64,000 bases of DNA from Acidobacteriota bacterium (GTDB taxonomy: Bacteria; Acidobacteriota; Thermoanaerobaculia; Thermoanaerobaculales; Thermoanaerobaculaceae): NCBI GenBank assembly GCA_016213675.1, contig JACQZW010000033.1:62001-126000 (forward strand). The letters run 5' to 3'. Positions 16,860 to 27,526 of the stretch are shown here, piece after piece. Under the pieces are notes generated by a model, which made no database searches, had not been told where the DNA came from, and saw only the letters and a list, made by a program, of their open reading frames with translations. Both the position numbers and the translations under genes were made by a program. Within the stretch, counting starts at the first letter, position 1. Each line of letters starts with the position of its first letter.

Positions 16860-17660
16860 TCAGCGGGTGCCGAGGAAGGCCAGGACGAGCTCCTCGAGCT
16901 CGCGGGGCTTCTCGAGCGGCACGAGGTGGCCACAGTCGGGGACGATCTCGAGCACCGCGGCCGCGACGCGCTCCGACACCAAGGCGGCCATGGCGACGAA
17001 GTCGGGCACGTCGCCATCGCCGCTCACGACGAGCGTCGGGACGGCGATCTCGCCGAGGCGGTCGATCACCTTCCAGTCGCGGTCGGGCTCGTCGCGCGCC
17101 GCCGCGAAGTACTCCCCGGCCGGGAAGGTCAGGGTCATCGCCTCGACCCGCTCGCGCACTCCTGGCAGCCCGGCGGCCGACCGCATCAACGGGTGGCCGA
17201 GCCAGGCGCCGCGGACCGCGGCCTGCACGCCCTCGCTGCGGATGCGCTTGGCGAACTCCTTGAAGCTGCCGAGGAGCTCGGCGGACAGCGCGAAGTCGGG
17301 CAGGAGCGGACCGATGAGCGTGAGCGAGCGCAGGCGCCCCGGGTATCGCAGCGCGTGCTCGACGGCGATGCCGCCGCCCTTCGACAGGCCGATCACGTGG
17401 GCGCTGGCGCACCCGGTCGCGCCGAGGACGGCGTCGAGGTCGGCGGCGTGGTCGCCGAACCGGTAGCCCGCCGGCGGCGAGGCGGATCGCCCGTGGCCGC
17501 GCTGGTCGTAGCGGATCGCCCGGTAGCCGGCTCGCACCAGCGCCGGGGCCAGGTCGTCCCACACCCGCAGGTCGAGGGAGTGGCCGTGGAGGAGGACGAC
17601 GGGATCGCCGGCGCCCTCGGCCACCACGTGCAACGCGACGCCGTCACGCTCGACGATCAT
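16860..17660 (-). CDS. Alpha/beta-hydrolase
   Basis: 266 residues. HGHSLDLRVWDD forms the oxyanion strand, GLSKGGG is the nucleophile elbow (Ser near residue 95), VSGDGDVPDF supplies the acid, and DCGHLVPLEKP the catalytic His. This is a complete catalytic triad of the esterase/3-oxoadipate-enol-lactonase type. The start lies seven bases after the lipoprotein stop, so both are in one operon. The substrate is not predictable. Confidence 0.87.
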   Translation of the reverse strand: MIVERDGVALHVVAEGAGDPVVLLHGHSLDLRVWDDLAPALVRAGYRAIRYDQRGHGRSASPPAGYRFGDHAADLDAVLGATGCASAHVIGLSKGGGIAVEHALRYPGRLRSLTLIGPLLPDFALSAELLGSFKEFAKRIRSEGVQAAVRGAWLGHPLMRSAAGLPGVRERVEAMTLTFPAGEYFAAARDEPDRDWKVIDRLGEIAVPTLVVSGDGDVPDFVAMAALVSERVAAAVLEIVPDCGHLVPLEKPRELEELVLAFLGTR

Positions 17661-17667
17661 CGTCCAC

Positions 17668-18585
17668 CTACTCCGCGGTCCGGAAGCCGAACGACACGGC
17701 CTCCGGCAGCTCGTTCCCCGCCCGGTCCTCGAGCGCCTCGGCGGCCAGGGTGGCGCGGATCGTGTCGCCCGCCGGGAGGTCCTGCCGCGGCGTCCACACG
17801 ACCCACCAGTTCTCCTCGTCGTAGCTCGCCTCCCCGTCGATCAGGCCTCCCTGCTCGGCGAGGACGGTGACGGCCTGCCCCTCCACCTCGTCCGGGCGGA
17901 GCGGCTCCGACAGGGCGAAGATGATCCGCGGCCGCCGGGCTGCGACCAGGGCGCCGGCGGCCGGGAAGTGCGAGGTGACCGTGGGTGCGAGCTCGTCGCC
18001 GACCCCGGACCAGGTGGCGGCGGCGACCACGTCCATGGTGATGTAGAACGCCGTCTCGACGACCTCCGGCGGCGGCAGCGGCACGTCGGGCAGCCCGTGG
18101 TCGTCCAGGTAGTCCGAGACCAGCACGGCGGCCAGCACGGCGACCACGACGCCGGCGACGACCAGCGCCCGGTCGACGTGCTCGAGGATCACCTGGGTCT
18201 CGACGATCATCCCCTCCGTGACCTTCACCCGCTCGATCCGCTCGTCCATCCTCACGATGTTGCCCGCGTCGTCGAGCCTGGCGGGGAACCGCAGCCGGTA
18301 GGTGCCGGAAGCCAGGCCGGCCACCGTCCACGCCGGATCCAACGACCGGAACACCGGGACCCACCGTTGGCCCTCGCGGCGCTCCAGCTCGCCGAGGACG
18401 CCGGTCGGACCGACCCTGCCGGCCTTCCGGGCCGCGTCGTCGGCGAAGACCCGCACTGCGACGCCGCCCCCCGGACCCTCGGCCGGCCGGGTGCCGATCG
18501 TGTCCACGGACACGCAACCCGCCAGCGACAGCACCACCTGCCCGAGCACCAGGGTCATCGCCACGCACCGCTTCCCGGATTTCAT
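17668..18585 (-). CDS. Lipoprotein with C-terminal Ig-like (Big_5/SbsA) domain
   Basis: 305 residues from the ATG at 18585 (GGAGG 11 bases upstream). An in-frame ATG 18 bases further up is also possible. The signal ends in a lipobox (VVLSLAGC). Residues ~25-110 are a beta domain mentioning a transferrin-like ribbon (GTYRLRFPARLDDAGNIV). A hydrophobic stretch follows (ALVVAGVVVAVLAAVLVSDYL). The C-terminal ~105 residues (PTVTSHFPAAGALVAARRPRIIFALSEPL...FGFRTAE) are a Big_5-type Ig domain. It is probably anchored in the outer membrane. It is the first gene of the operon that continues with the hydrolase and yitT. Confidence 0.8.
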   Translation of the reverse strand: MKSGKRCVAMTLVLGQVVLSLAGCVSVDTIGTRPAEGPGGGVAVRVFADDAARKAGRVGPTGVLGELERREGQRWVPVFRSLDPAWTVAGLASGTYRLRFPARLDDAGNIVRMDERIERVKVTEGMIVETQVILEHVDRALVVAGVVVAVLAAVLVSDYLDDHGLPDVPLPPPEVVETAFYITMDVVAAATWSGVGDELAPTVTSHFPAAGALVAARRPRIIFALSEPLRPDEVEGQAVTVLAEQGGLIDGEASYDEENWWVVWTPRQDLPAGDTIRATLAAEALEDRAGNELPEAVSFGFRTAE

Positions 18586-18677
18586 TGGCGTCCAGGCCTC
18601 CATTTCACCGTTCCTTCCTCGCCAGACCCAAGCACCTCGCATGCCATCGTTCGGCCTTCGAGGGCTCTTGCCTTTCC

Positions 18678-18700
18678 CCAGGCCTCAAGCCTCAGGCCTG
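18678..18700. repeat. CCTCAAGCC short-period repeat, left of the kinase gene
   Basis: CAGGCCTCAAGCCTCAGGCC is a short imperfect tandem repeat. The inverse form occurs at 20846-20876 on the other side of the kinase gene, so the gene is bracketed by inverted copies. Confidence 0.5.
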
Positions 18701-18705
18701 CTTCA

Positions 18706-20796
18706 TCACGCCCGCACGATCGTGCGACCCTCGGCGATCACGAGCGGCACCTCGGGAGCCCACAGCGAGGTCGAGCCCGGCGGCAGCGGCGCCTCGCCGA
18801 GACACACCCCGTCACCTTTCGCGGTCACCTGCCACCCCTGCGGCGTCGGCGCCAGGTCCACCGCGGCACCGACGTCGTCCGCGATCAGCTCCGACGGCAG
18901 CGCCGAGATCACCCAGTACGCGCGCCGCCCCGTGCCGATACCGGCCGAGAAGCGCAGCTCGACCGTGGTGGGCGCGCCGTCCCCGCCGGGAAGGAGCCGG
19001 TACGAGAACACCGCAGCGCCCTGGGCCAGCGAGCACTCCCCGCTGTCGCGCAGCGCCGCCCGCTCGCCGCGGTTGAGCGCGGCGCCGTCGACGCTGACCC
19101 CGGGGGTGCCGAGGCAGAACGCCTCGAGGCTCTCGGGGCCCACACGCAGCTCGAGGTGCCCCGCCCGCGACAGCGTCTGCGCCAGCGTCAGCATCGTCGA
19201 GTCGTCGGCCGCCTCGCGCCGGGTCGGACGCAGGTCCAGGTGGTTGCCGAACTCGTCGAACGAGCCGCGCCCGAGGCGGACTGCGGGCCCGACCACGACC
19301 CGGAACGACTCGGTGCTCTCGCCGTCGGTCAGCCGCCACCGTTCGGTCGGCGGCAGCGCCCCCAGCTCGGTGAGCACCCGGATCGCAGGCTTCGGCTGGG
19401 GTGGTGGCGGGACCGCGCGAAGCTCCTCGAGCTTCCGCGAGATTCCGGCACGGCGAACGGCGACCAGTCCGGGGTCGCGGAGCAGCTCGGTCAGCCGCCG
19501 ACCGGCCTCCGCACGGCCGGCGGGGTCGTCGCCCACCGCCGCGAGCCGGGCCATTTCGAGGTCGTAGCGAAGCTCGGCGAGCTCGGTCGCCGCGACCTCG
19601 TCGCTGAGCTGGTCGACGAACCCGTCGGCAGCGGGCCAGGCGCCGGCCTGCACCAGCTCGTCGAGGTGCCGGCGGCGCGCCGCCTGGAGGTGTCCCCGCG
19701 CCTGCCGGAGCAGGTCCTCGACGAGCTGCACCGGGAGCTTGCCGAACGGCAGCTTGCCGGGCTTCTCCTCGAGGAGGCGCTCGCACACCGTCGCGATGCG
19801 GCCCCACGGCGGCGCGCTGCGGCCCGCGCAGGCGCACACCTCGGCCCACACCGCCTTGGCCTTCCGCTCGGCGCGCGGCCGCCCCTTGCGCTGGGCCTCG
19901 GCGAAGGCGTACTCCGCCTCCCGCAGCCGGGCGAAGAACTCCCCGGCATCGGCCGGCCGTCTCGCCGGTTCGCCGAGGCAGTCGAGGACGAGATCGTCCA
20001 GTTCAGGCGGGACGAGCTCGACGATCTCGGCGAGCTCGTCGTAGGCCACGAACGGCGAGCACGGCCGCCCGACGAACAGCTCGTAGGTCAGGACGCCGAG
20101 CTGGTAGACATCGGCGGCCGGCGCGACGGCCGACGCCCCTGCCCGCGCCACCTCGGGCGCGACGACGCGTGAGCCCCGCCACGGCACGCCCCACAGCGTC
20201 TCGGCGCGCTCGCGTACCGCCGGGGCGACGCCGTAGTCGATGAGCCGGACCGCGTTGCTGCGGCCGACGACGAGGTGCTCGGGACGGAGGTCGCCGTGCA
20301 CGATCCCGCAGCGGTGGAGCTCGCCGACGGCCCGCGCCGCCTGCAGCGCCACGGAGAACGCGCGCTCGGGCGAGAGCGTGCCGCCGGCCCGGGCGATCTC
20401 CTCCCGAACGCTCCGGCCGTCGAGCCACTCCGTGGTCAGGTACCACAGCGGTTCGGCGCCCGGGTCCGCGGCCAGCGGCAGCCTTCCGACATCGAAGAGC
20501 CGCACGGCGAAGTCTCCCGGCACGGCGGCCGAACGCTCGAGCTCCCGCTCCTGCTCGCGCGCCACCCGCGCGTCGGCCAGCAGCTCGGGGCGGATGACCT
20601 TCATGGCGCGGTGGCTGTCGGTCTCGCGATGGAGCACCCGCATCACCCACGACACCCCGCCGTCTCGGAGGTGACCCTTGAAGACGAGCTCGCCCCGCGG
20701 GTCGATCGCCTGCCCCTCGACGAGCTCTCGCAGGGCGGCCGGTGGTCCCGACGCTGCCGCCGCCTGCAATGCCCTGGAACGGGAACTGTCCGCCAT
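18706..20796 (-). CDS. Hanks-type Ser/Thr protein kinase with FHA-like C-terminal domain
   Basis: 696 residues. The ATG at 20796 has GGGAGG six bases upstream. The kinase domain spans ~35-320: Lys66 (AMKVIR), catalytic loop HGDLRPEHL (Asp169), DYG (187-189), and an APE-like VAPEVAR. Two catalytic-loop positions differ from canonical HRDLKPEN (Lys to Arg, Asn to His), and DFG is DYG, so activity is plausible but unusual. A helical middle (~330-540) follows. Residues ~570-680 look FHA-like: VRLGRGSFDEFGNHLDL, TLSRAGHLEL, GVSVDGAAL and an ending FSYRLLPG. A phosphothreonine-binding partner domain in the same chain is typical of signalling kinases. No membrane segment is seen. Confidence 0.82.
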   Translation of the reverse strand: MADSSRSRALQAAAASGPPAALRELVEGQAIDPRGELVFKGHLRDGGVSWVMRVLHRETDSHRAMKVIRPELLADARVAREQERELERSAAVPGDFAVRLFDVGRLPLAADPGAEPLWYLTTEWLDGRSVREEIARAGGTLSPERAFSVALQAARAVGELHRCGIVHGDLRPEHLVVGRSNAVRLIDYGVAPAVRERAETLWGVPWRGSRVVAPEVARAGASAVAPAADVYQLGVLTYELFVGRPCSPFVAYDELAEIVELVPPELDDLVLDCLGEPARRPADAGEFFARLREAEYAFAEAQRKGRPRAERKAKAVWAEVCACAGRSAPPWGRIATVCERLLEEKPGKLPFGKLPVQLVEDLLRQARGHLQAARRRHLDELVQAGAWPAADGFVDQLSDEVAATELAELRYDLEMARLAAVGDDPAGRAEAGRRLTELLRDPGLVAVRRAGISRKLEELRAVPPPPQPKPAIRVLTELGALPPTERWRLTDGESTESFRVVVGPAVRLGRGSFDEFGNHLDLRPTRREAADDSTMLTLAQTLSRAGHLELRVGPESLEAFCLGTPGVSVDGAALNRGERAALRDSGECSLAQGAAVFSYRLLPGGDGAPTTVELRFSAGIGTGRRAYWVISALPSELIADDVGAAVDLAPTPQGWQVTAKGDGVCLGEAPLPPGSTSLWAPEVPLVIAEGRTIVRA

Positions 20797-20845
20797 GTCC
20801 GCCTCCCGACGTTCCAGCCTGTGGCCGGAGTATAGCGCCAGGAAT

Positions 20846-20876
20846 TGGCTTGGGGCTTGAGGCTTGGGGCTTGAGA
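20846..20876. repeat. CTTGGGGCTTGAGG short-period repeat, right of the kinase gene
   Basis: GGCTTGGGGCTTGAGGC is followed by a second unit, TTGGGGCTTGAG, a 7-8 base degenerate period. It is the inverse of the repeat at 18678. Confidence 0.55.
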
Positions 20877-20907
20877 AAGGCCGGCCGCCCGGCGGGCGGC
20901 CGCTACG
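20876..20907 (-). terminator. Palindromic interspersed repeat, probable terminator of the aro-his-trp operon
   Basis: Read on the minus strand, 48 bases after the trpA stop, GGCCGCCC / GGGCGGCC form a stem followed by GGCCTTTCTC. A near-identical palindrome ending in GCTAC occurs at 49488-49519, so this is a dispersed repeat that also suits a terminator. Confidence 0.55.
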
Positions 20908-20930
20908 TTCCGAGGCGCAGGGGGCGCTGT

Positions 20931-20950
20931 CCCCCGTCCCCTGTCTCCGA
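20931..20950. repeat. CTGTCCCCCGTCCCC repeat
   Basis: A short G/C-run repeat between trpA and its terminator. The inverted version with more units lies at 45274-45308. Confidence 0.45.
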
Positions 20951-20954
20951 TCCG

Positions 20955-21758
20955 CTACCGCCTCCGGGTGGCCATGGCCAGGGAGCGGGCGAACGCCTCG
21001 ATCTCGCCGACGAGGTTGACGCGGTCGCCGATCTCGGCGATCCGCCCGACGATGGCGGATCCGACCACCACGCCGTCGGCGAAGCCGGCGACGCGATTGA
21101 CCTGCTCGGGGGTCGAGATGCCGAAGCCGACGGCGACGCGCCGGCCGGTCAGCTTGCGGACGGCGCGGACCTGCGCCTCGAGCCCTTCCTCGACCCGCTC
21201 CCGCGCCCCGGTCACCCCGGTCCGGGAGACGAAGTAGACGAAGCCGCCAGCGAGCTTCTTGGTCGCCTTGACGCGCGGCCGCGTGGAGGTCGGGGCGACG
21301 AGCAGCACGAGGTCGATCCCGACGCGGCGGAACGCCTCGTAGGGGCCCCGCGCCTCCTCGACCGGGACGTCGGTGAACAGCACGCCGTCGACCCCCGCCG
21401 CGGCGGCGTCGACGGCGAAACGGGCCAAGCCGTAGGCGTGCACGGGGTTGAAGTAGGTGAACAGCACGACCGGCAGCTCGCTGGTGTAGCGCAGCTCGCG
21501 GACGATCTGCAGCACGCCGGAGAGCGTCGTGCCGGCGGCCAGCGCGCGCTCGGCCGCCCGCTGATTGGTCGGACCGTCGGCGATCGGGTCGGAGAACGGC
21601 ACGCCGAGCTCGATGAGGTCGGCCCCGGCGCGTTCCAGCGCGCGGCACAGGCCGAGCGTCGCGGTCGGGTTCGGGTCACCCGCGGTGATGTAGGGGATGA
21701 ACGCGGCCCGCTTCGCCTTGGCCGCCCGGGCGAACGCCAGCTCGATCCGCCGGCTCAT
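20955..21758 (-). CDS. trpA: Tryptophan synthase alpha subunit
   Basis: 267 residues. It cleaves indole-3-glycerol phosphate to indole and glyceraldehyde-3-phosphate. The catalytic Glu and Asp are in [15 protein letters not shown]; the phosphate-binding loops GFGIST and VVVGSAIV are intact. It is the last gene of the supra-operon. Its start overlaps trpB by four bases (ATGA), the usual coupling for the alpha2-beta2 complex. Confidence 0.97.
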   Translation of the reverse strand: MSRRIELAFARAAKAKRAAFIPYITAGDPNPTATLGLCRALERAGADLIELGVPFSDPIADGPTNQRAAERALAAGTTLSGVLQIVRELRYTSELPVVLFTYFNPVHAYGLARFAVDAAAAGVDGVLFTDVPVEEARGPYEAFRRVGIDLVLLVAPTSTRPRVKATKKLAGGFVYFVSRTGVTGARERVEEGLEAQVRAVRKLTGRRVAVGFGISTPEQVNRVAGFADGVVVGSAIVGRIAEIGDRVNLVGEIEAFARSLAMATRRR

Positions 21759-22948
21759 AGCCGAACCCCCTCGAGCCGCGCCACCTCGTTGACGTCCTTG
21801 TCGCCGCGTCCCGAGAGGTTCACCAGGATGCCGTCGCCCTTGGCGTACCGCCGCGCCACGTGGGTCACGAAGGCGAGCGCGTGCGCGGTCTCGAGCGCGG
21901 GGACGATCCCCTCCAGCTCGGCGAGCAGGTGGAAGGCGTCGAGCGCCTCGTCGTCGGAGACGCGGACGTAGCCGACCCGCCGGTTGTCGTGCCAGAGCGC
22001 GTGCTCGGGTCCGACGGCAGGGTAGTCGAGCCCGGCCGACACCGAGTGGGTGCCCGCGACCTGGCCGTTCTGGTCCTGCAGGACGTAGGTCCGGGTGCCG
22101 TGCAGCACGCCGGGCGCCCCGCCGGAGAAGCGGGCGGCGTGGTCGCCGAGCCCGGTGCCGCGGCCGCCCGCCTCGACGCCGACCAGCTCGACCTGCTTGT
22201 ACGGGACGAACGCGCCGAAGATCCCGGCGGCGTTCGACCCGCCGCCGACGCAGGCGACGACCAGGCGGGGCAGGCTGCCGTGCTGGCGGCGGACCTGGAG
22301 CAGCGCCTCGGCGCCGATCACCGACTGGAAGTCGCGCACCATCGCCGGGTAGGGATGCGGGCCGAGCACCGAGCCGAGGACGTAGTGCGTCGTGGCGACG
22401 TTGGTCACCCAGTCGCGCAGCGCCTCGTTGATCGCGTCCTTGAGCGTCTTCGTGCCGGCGTCGACGCCGACCACCTCGGCGCCGAGCAGCTTCATGCGGT
22501 AGACGTTGAGCGCCTGGCGTCGCTCGTCCTCGGTTCCCATGTAGACCCGGCAGCGGAGGCCGAAGAGCGCCGCCGCGGTGGCGGTCGCGACGCCGTGCTG
22601 GCCGGCGCCGGTCTCGGCGATCACCCGCACCTTGCCCATCCGGCGGGCGAGCAGGCACTGGCCGACGGCGTTGTTGATCTTGTGGGCGCCGGTGTGGCAG
22701 AGGTCCTCTCGCTTGAGGAAGACCCTGGCGCCGCCGAGGTTGTCGCTCAACCGCGCCGCGAACGACAGCGGCGTCGGGCGCCCGCAATACGTGGCCAGGA
22801 GCGTGTCGAGCTCCCGGCGGAACGTCCGGTCGCGGCGGGCGCTCTGCCACGCGCGCTCGAGCTCCTCGAGCGGCGCCATCAGCGTCTCGGGCACGAAGCG
22901 GCCACCGTACGGGCCGAAGTACCCCCTGTCATCCGGCAACGGCTTCAT
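21755..22948 (-). CDS. trpB: Tryptophan synthase beta subunit
   Basis: 397 residues, the normal length. It condenses indole with serine using PLP. The PLP lysine is Lys90 in [13 protein letters not shown], and the phosphate loop GGGSNAAG is present. The N-terminal [14 protein letters not shown] is the standard beta-1 type. It overlaps trpF by four bases upstream and trpA by four downstream. Confidence 0.98.
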   Translation of the reverse strand: MKPLPDDRGYFGPYGGRFVPETLMAPLEELERAWQSARRDRTFRRELDTLLATYCGRPTPLSFAARLSDNLGGARVFLKREDLCHTGAHKINNAVGQCLLARRMGKVRVIAETGAGQHGVATATAAALFGLRCRVYMGTEDERRQALNVYRMKLLGAEVVGVDAGTKTLKDAINEALRDWVTNVATTHYVLGSVLGPHPYPAMVRDFQSVIGAEALLQVRRQHGSLPRLVVACVGGGSNAAGIFGAFVPYKQVELVGVEAGGRGTGLGDHAARFSGGAPGVLHGTRTYVLQDQNGQVAGTHSVSAGLDYPAVGPEHALWHDNRRVGYVRVSDDEALDAFHLLAELEGIVPALETAHALAFVTHVARRYAKGDGILVNLSGRGDKDVNEVARLEGVRL

Positions 22949-23604
22949 CTCGTCTCCGCGGGCCCGGGTCCCAGGGCGCCGATTCCCGGCTCCGCCGCCC
23001 TGACGGCGGCGACGAAGTCCCGCATCCTACCAGGGTCCTTGCGACCGAGCCCCGCTTCCACCCCGCTGGCCACGTCGACGCCGGCCGGGCGGACCTGGAC
23101 GACTGCGGTGCCGACGTTCTCCGGGGTCAAACCGCCGGCGAGCCAGAACTCGAAGCCCGGCGGCGCATTGCGGAGCAGCCGCCAGTTGAACGACCGGCCG
23201 GTCCCGCCGCCGGTCGGCGACGCGGTGTCGAACAGGATGCGGGCCACCTCGGCGTACGCCGCGACCCTTGCCCAGTCGATGGTCTCGGCCACCGCGATCG
23301 CCTTGACGACCCGCTCGCGCCCGCCGAGGTAGGCGCACAGCTCGGTCGGCTCCTCGCCGTGGAGCTGCACGAGGTCCAGCATGGCTTCGTCGCGGATCCG
23401 GCCGACGAACGACGAGCTCTGGTCGCGGAAGACCCCGACCCTGGGCGCCCCGGCCACCTCGCGGACCCAGGAGCACGCATCGGGAGGGAGGCAGCGGTGC
23501 GACGAGGGGAAGAACACGAACCCGACATAGTCGGCGCCGGCCGCCACCGCCCCGGCGGCATCGGCCGGGCTGGTCAACCCGCAGATCTTGACGGTGACTC
23601 TCAC
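22945..23604 (-). CDS. trpF: Phosphoribosylanthranilate isomerase
   Basis: 219 residues from a GTG overlapping the trpC stop (GTGA). [12 protein letters not shown] carries the catalytic Cys and [12 protein letters not shown] the phosphate site; [18 protein letters not shown] carries the catalytic Asp and substrate loop. It is a TIM-barrel enzyme converting PRA to CdRP. It is a separate polypeptide, not fused to TrpC as in enterics. Confidence 0.95.
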   Translation of the reverse strand: MRVTVKICGLTSPADAAGAVAAGADYVGFVFFPSSHRCLPPDACSWVREVAGAPRVGVFRDQSSSFVGRIRDEAMLDLVQLHGEEPTELCAYLGGRERVVKAIAVAETIDWARVAAYAEVARILFDTASPTGGGTGRSFNWRLLRNAPPGFEFWLAGGLTPENVGTAVVQVRPAGVDVASGVEAGLGRKDPGRMRDFVAAVRAAEPGIGALGPGPAETR

Positions 23605-24398
23605 GCCACCAGCTCCGCCAGGGCCGCCCGCGGGTCGGCGGCGCGCAGCAGGTGCTCGCCGACCAGGAAGCACCGGACCCCGTGCCGCGTGCAGCCGGCC
23701 ACGTCGTCCCGGCCGCGCACGCCGCTCTCCATGACCGCGACCCGCCCCTCGCCGACGGAGGCGGCCAGCGACGCCGCCGCCGCCAGGTCGACCGCGAAGG
23801 TGCGGAGGTCGCGGGCGTTGATGCCGACGATCCGGGCCGGGAGCGCGCGGACGCGGTCGAGGTCGAGCCGGTCGTGGACCTCGACCAGCGCCTCGAGTCC
23901 GAGGTCCTCGGCGATCGCGAGCATCTCGCCGAGCAGGCCGCCCGGCAGGATGCGCGCAATGAGCAGCACCGCGTCGGCTCCCAGCAGGACGGCCTCGAAG
24001 AGCTGCCGCGACGAGACCAGGAAGTCCTTCTGCAGCACCGGCAGCCCGACCGCGGCGCGCACCAGCGGAAGCCACCCGGGCTGGCCGGAGAAGAAGTGCG
24101 GCTCGGTGACCACCGAGATCGCGGCCGCCCCGCCAGCCGCGTAGGCAGTGGCCAGCTCGACCGGCTCGAACGGAGCCCGCAGCACCCCCGCCGAGGGCGA
24201 GCGGCGCTTGCACTCCGCGATCACCCGGACGCCGGGCGCCGAGAGCGCCGCGAGCAGGCTGCGCGCGCCGCCGCGACGGCGGATCCCGGCAGCCTCCCGG
24301 GCGCGGCGCTCGAGCCCGGGGACGGGCGGCTCGGCGGCCAGGCGGTCGCGGGCGGCGTCGGTGATGCGGATGAGGATGTCGTCGCCGACCGCGTTCAT
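23601..24398 (-). CDS. trpC: Indole-3-glycerol-phosphate synthase
   Basis: 265 residues from the ATG overlapping the trpD stop (ATGA). The motifs VIAECKRRSPSAGVL, VLQKDFLVS (catalytic Lys), ILPGGLLGEML, LVEVHD, GINARDLRTF and MESGVRGRDDV are all intact. It is a single-domain TIM barrel closing the indole ring of CdRP. Confidence 0.97.
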   Translation of the reverse strand: MNAVGDDILIRITDAARDRLAAEPPVPGLERRAREAAGIRRRGGARSLLAALSAPGVRVIAECKRRSPSAGVLRAPFEPVELATAYAAGGAAAISVVTEPHFFSGQPGWLPLVRAAVGLPVLQKDFLVSSRQLFEAVLLGADAVLLIARILPGGLLGEMLAIAEDLGLEALVEVHDRLDLDRVRALPARIVGINARDLRTFAVDLAAAASLAASVGEGRVAVMESGVRGRDDVAGCTRHGVRCFLVGEHLLRAADPRAALAELVA

Positions 24399-25417
24399 GC
24401 CGCCTCCCGGGCGCGCCGGACCACGTCGTCCAGCTTGGCTTCGGCGCGTCCCTCGGCCAGGCACGTGCGGCAGGTCTCGAGCGCTCGCGGCAGGTCGTCC
24501 TCCTGCCCGGCGACGACGAGCGTCGCCGCGGCGTTAAGGGCCACGGCGAGCGCGGCCGCCGATGCCTCGCGGCCCGACAGGATGGCCCGGATCCGGGCCG
24601 CGTTCTCGGCCGCGTCGCCGCCGGCCAGCTCGCTTGGCGCGGCCGCCGCGATCCCGAATCGGGTCGGATCGACGGTGAGCTGCCGCTCCACGCGCCCGCC
24701 GCGCACCTCGGTCACCTGCGTCGGGGCGTTCACCGACAGCTCGTCGAGCCCGTCGTCGGAGTGCACGACCCAAGCGTGCTCCGCGCCGAGCTCCGCGAGC
24801 GCCCCGGCGACGAGCGGCTGCACCGCGAGGTTGTAGACGCCGACCACCTGCCGCCGCACCCCGGCCGGGTTGGACAGCGGCCCGAGCAGGTTGAAGACGG
24901 TGCGCACTCCGAGCGAGCGCCGCACCGGCATGACCGTGCGCATCGCCGGGTGCAGGCGCGGTGCGAAGAGGAACGCGAACCCCTCGTGGTCGAGCAGCTC
25001 GCCGAGCCGCTCCGGCTCGAGGTCGAGGGGAAGTCCGAGCGCCTCGAGGACGTCGGCGGAGCCGCACCTCGACGACACCGAGCGGTTGCCGTGCTTCGCC
25101 ACCGCCACGCCGCAGGCCGAGGCGACGAGCGCTGCCGCGGTCGACAGGTTGAGGGTGTGGGCGCCGTCGCCGCCCGTCCCGCAGGTGTCGACGAGCGGCC
25201 GGCGATGGGTCACCACCGGGACGGCGAACTGCCGCAGCACCGCGGCCGCGGCGGCCACCTCGGCCGGCGTCTCGCCCTTGGCCCGCAACGCCACCAGGAA
25301 CGCCGCCTGCTGCGGCTCCGACCACTCCCCGGCCATGAGCGCCGTGAAGCAGGCGGTCATCGTCTCGCGGTCCAGGTCGCGGCCGCCGAGCAGGCTCTCC
25401 AGCACGTCGCGAATCAC
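24395..25417 (-). CDS. trpD: Anthranilate phosphoribosyltransferase
   Basis: 340 residues, starting at a GTG seven bases after trpG. PRPP binding is seen in VDTCGTGGDG, then LNLSTAAALV and KHGNRSVSSRCGSADVLEALG. HPAMRTVMPVRRSLGVRTVFNLLGPLSNP is the family signature. The enzyme is a stand-alone TrpD without a glutamine amidotransferase domain. Confidence 0.97.
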   Translation of the reverse strand: MIRDVLESLLGGRDLDRETMTACFTALMAGEWSEPQQAAFLVALRAKGETPAEVAAAAAVLRQFAVPVVTHRRPLVDTCGTGGDGAHTLNLSTAAALVASACGVAVAKHGNRSVSSRCGSADVLEALGLPLDLEPERLGELLDHEGFAFLFAPRLHPAMRTVMPVRRSLGVRTVFNLLGPLSNPAGVRRQVVGVYNLAVQPLVAGALAELGAEHAWVVHSDDGLDELSVNAPTQVTEVRGGRVERQLTVDPTRFGIAAAAPSELAGGDAAENAARIRAILSGREASAAALAVALNAAATLVVAGQEDDLPRALETCRTCLAEGRAEAKLDDVVRRAREAA

Positions 25418-25424
25418 GAGTCCC

Positions 25425-26047
<623 letters not shown>

Positions 26048-26051
<4 letters not shown>

Positions 26052-27526
26052 GGCTTCATGCCCTCCGCGAGGTGGGCGGCCAGCGCCAGCGCCCTCGCCT
26101 TGCTGGCGCACTCGGCCAGCTCGCTCTCCGGCAGCGAGTCGAAGACCACGCCGGCTCCGGCCTGGACGTGGGCGACGCCCCCGGTGACGACCGCGGTGCG
26201 GATCGCGATGCAGGCGTCCATGTCGCCCCCGAGGTCGAAGTAGCCGACCGCGCCGCCGTAGACGCCGCGGCGCAGGACCTCCAGCTCCTCGATGAGCTGC
26301 ATCGCCCGGACCTTGGGCGCCCCGGTGAGGGTGCCGGCCGGGAAGCACGACAGGAGGACGTCGAGCGCGTCGCGCCCCTCCTCCACCTCGCCGTGCACCT
26401 CACTGACCAGGTGCATGACGTGGGAGTAGCGCTCCACCTCCATGAAGCGCGCGACGTTGACGGTACCCGGCCTGGCGATCCGGCCGATGTCGTTCCGTCC
26501 GAGGTCGACGAGCATCAGGTGCTCCGCGCGCTCCTTCTCGTCGGCGAGCAGCTCCGCCGCCAGCCGGGCGTCGTCGGCACCGCTCGGCCCCCGCCGCCTG
26601 GTGCCGGCGATCGGACAGGTGGCCGCCTGGCGGCCGCGCAGCCTGGCCAGCGTCTCCGGCGACGCCCCGAGGATCTGCGCCTCCCCCGCGTCGAGGTAGA
26701 ACATGTACGGCGACGGGTTGGTCAGCCGCAGCGCCCGGTACAGCGTGATCGCCGACGCCGCCACGGGCCGCGACCAGCGGCGCGACAGGACGATCTGGAA
26801 GCACTCGCCGGCCTTGATCTCCTCGATCGCCCGCGTCACCGAGCGGAGGAAGCGCTCCTCGTCGGGGGCGACCTCCCAGGAGCCGTCGGGCTGGGTCGCG
26901 GCGTTGTTGACGGGGATCGCCGCCGGCGCCGCCTCGTCGAGCGGCGCGGCCAGCACGGCGTGGAGCGCCTCGAGCCGGCGCAGCGCGTCGGCGTACGCCG
27001 CCTCGACGCCCCGCGACACGTCGGCCGTGGCGATGAGCAGCAGGCGTTGGCGGACCCGGTCGAGGGCGGCGATCGTCGGGTAGACACCGAAGAACGCGTC
27101 GGGCAGGTCGAGGGGGTCCGGGAGGTGCGCGGGGAGCTTCTCGATGAGCCGCACCGCGTCGTAGCCGAGCCATCCGACCGCGCCGCCGATGAACGGGGGC
27201 AGGTCGGCAAGGGTCGCCCGGCCGCGCCCGACGAGCCGTGCGCGCAGCGCCTCGATGGGCGGCCCGGCCAGCTCGTCGCCGTCGACCGTCACGCGACCGT
27301 GCTGCAGCTTCACCACGGTCTCGGGGTCGGCGCCGGCGAACGACCAGCGGGCGACGCGCTCGCCGCCCTCGACGCTCTCGAGGAGGAACGGGTGACGGCC
27401 GCTGCGGGCCAGGCGCAACAGCATGCCGGTCGGCGTCACCGTGTCGGCGGTGAGCTCGAGAACCACCGGCACGAGCCGGTTCGTCGTGGCCGCCCGGGCG
27501 AACTCCGCCGCCGTCGGGCGGATCAT
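26048..27526 (-). CDS. trpE: Anthranilate synthase component I
   Basis: 492 residues. The N-terminal LLES motif (48-51, FLLESVEGGERVARWSF) is the tryptophan feedback site of this family, so the enzyme is probably inhibited by Trp. The chorismate-binding domain has PSPYMFYLDAGE, GASPETL, PIAGTRRRG, DLGRNDIGR and GTLTGAPKVRAMQLIEELE. The start overlaps the hisIE stop by four bases (ATGA), physically joining the his and trp halves of the operon. Confidence 0.97.
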
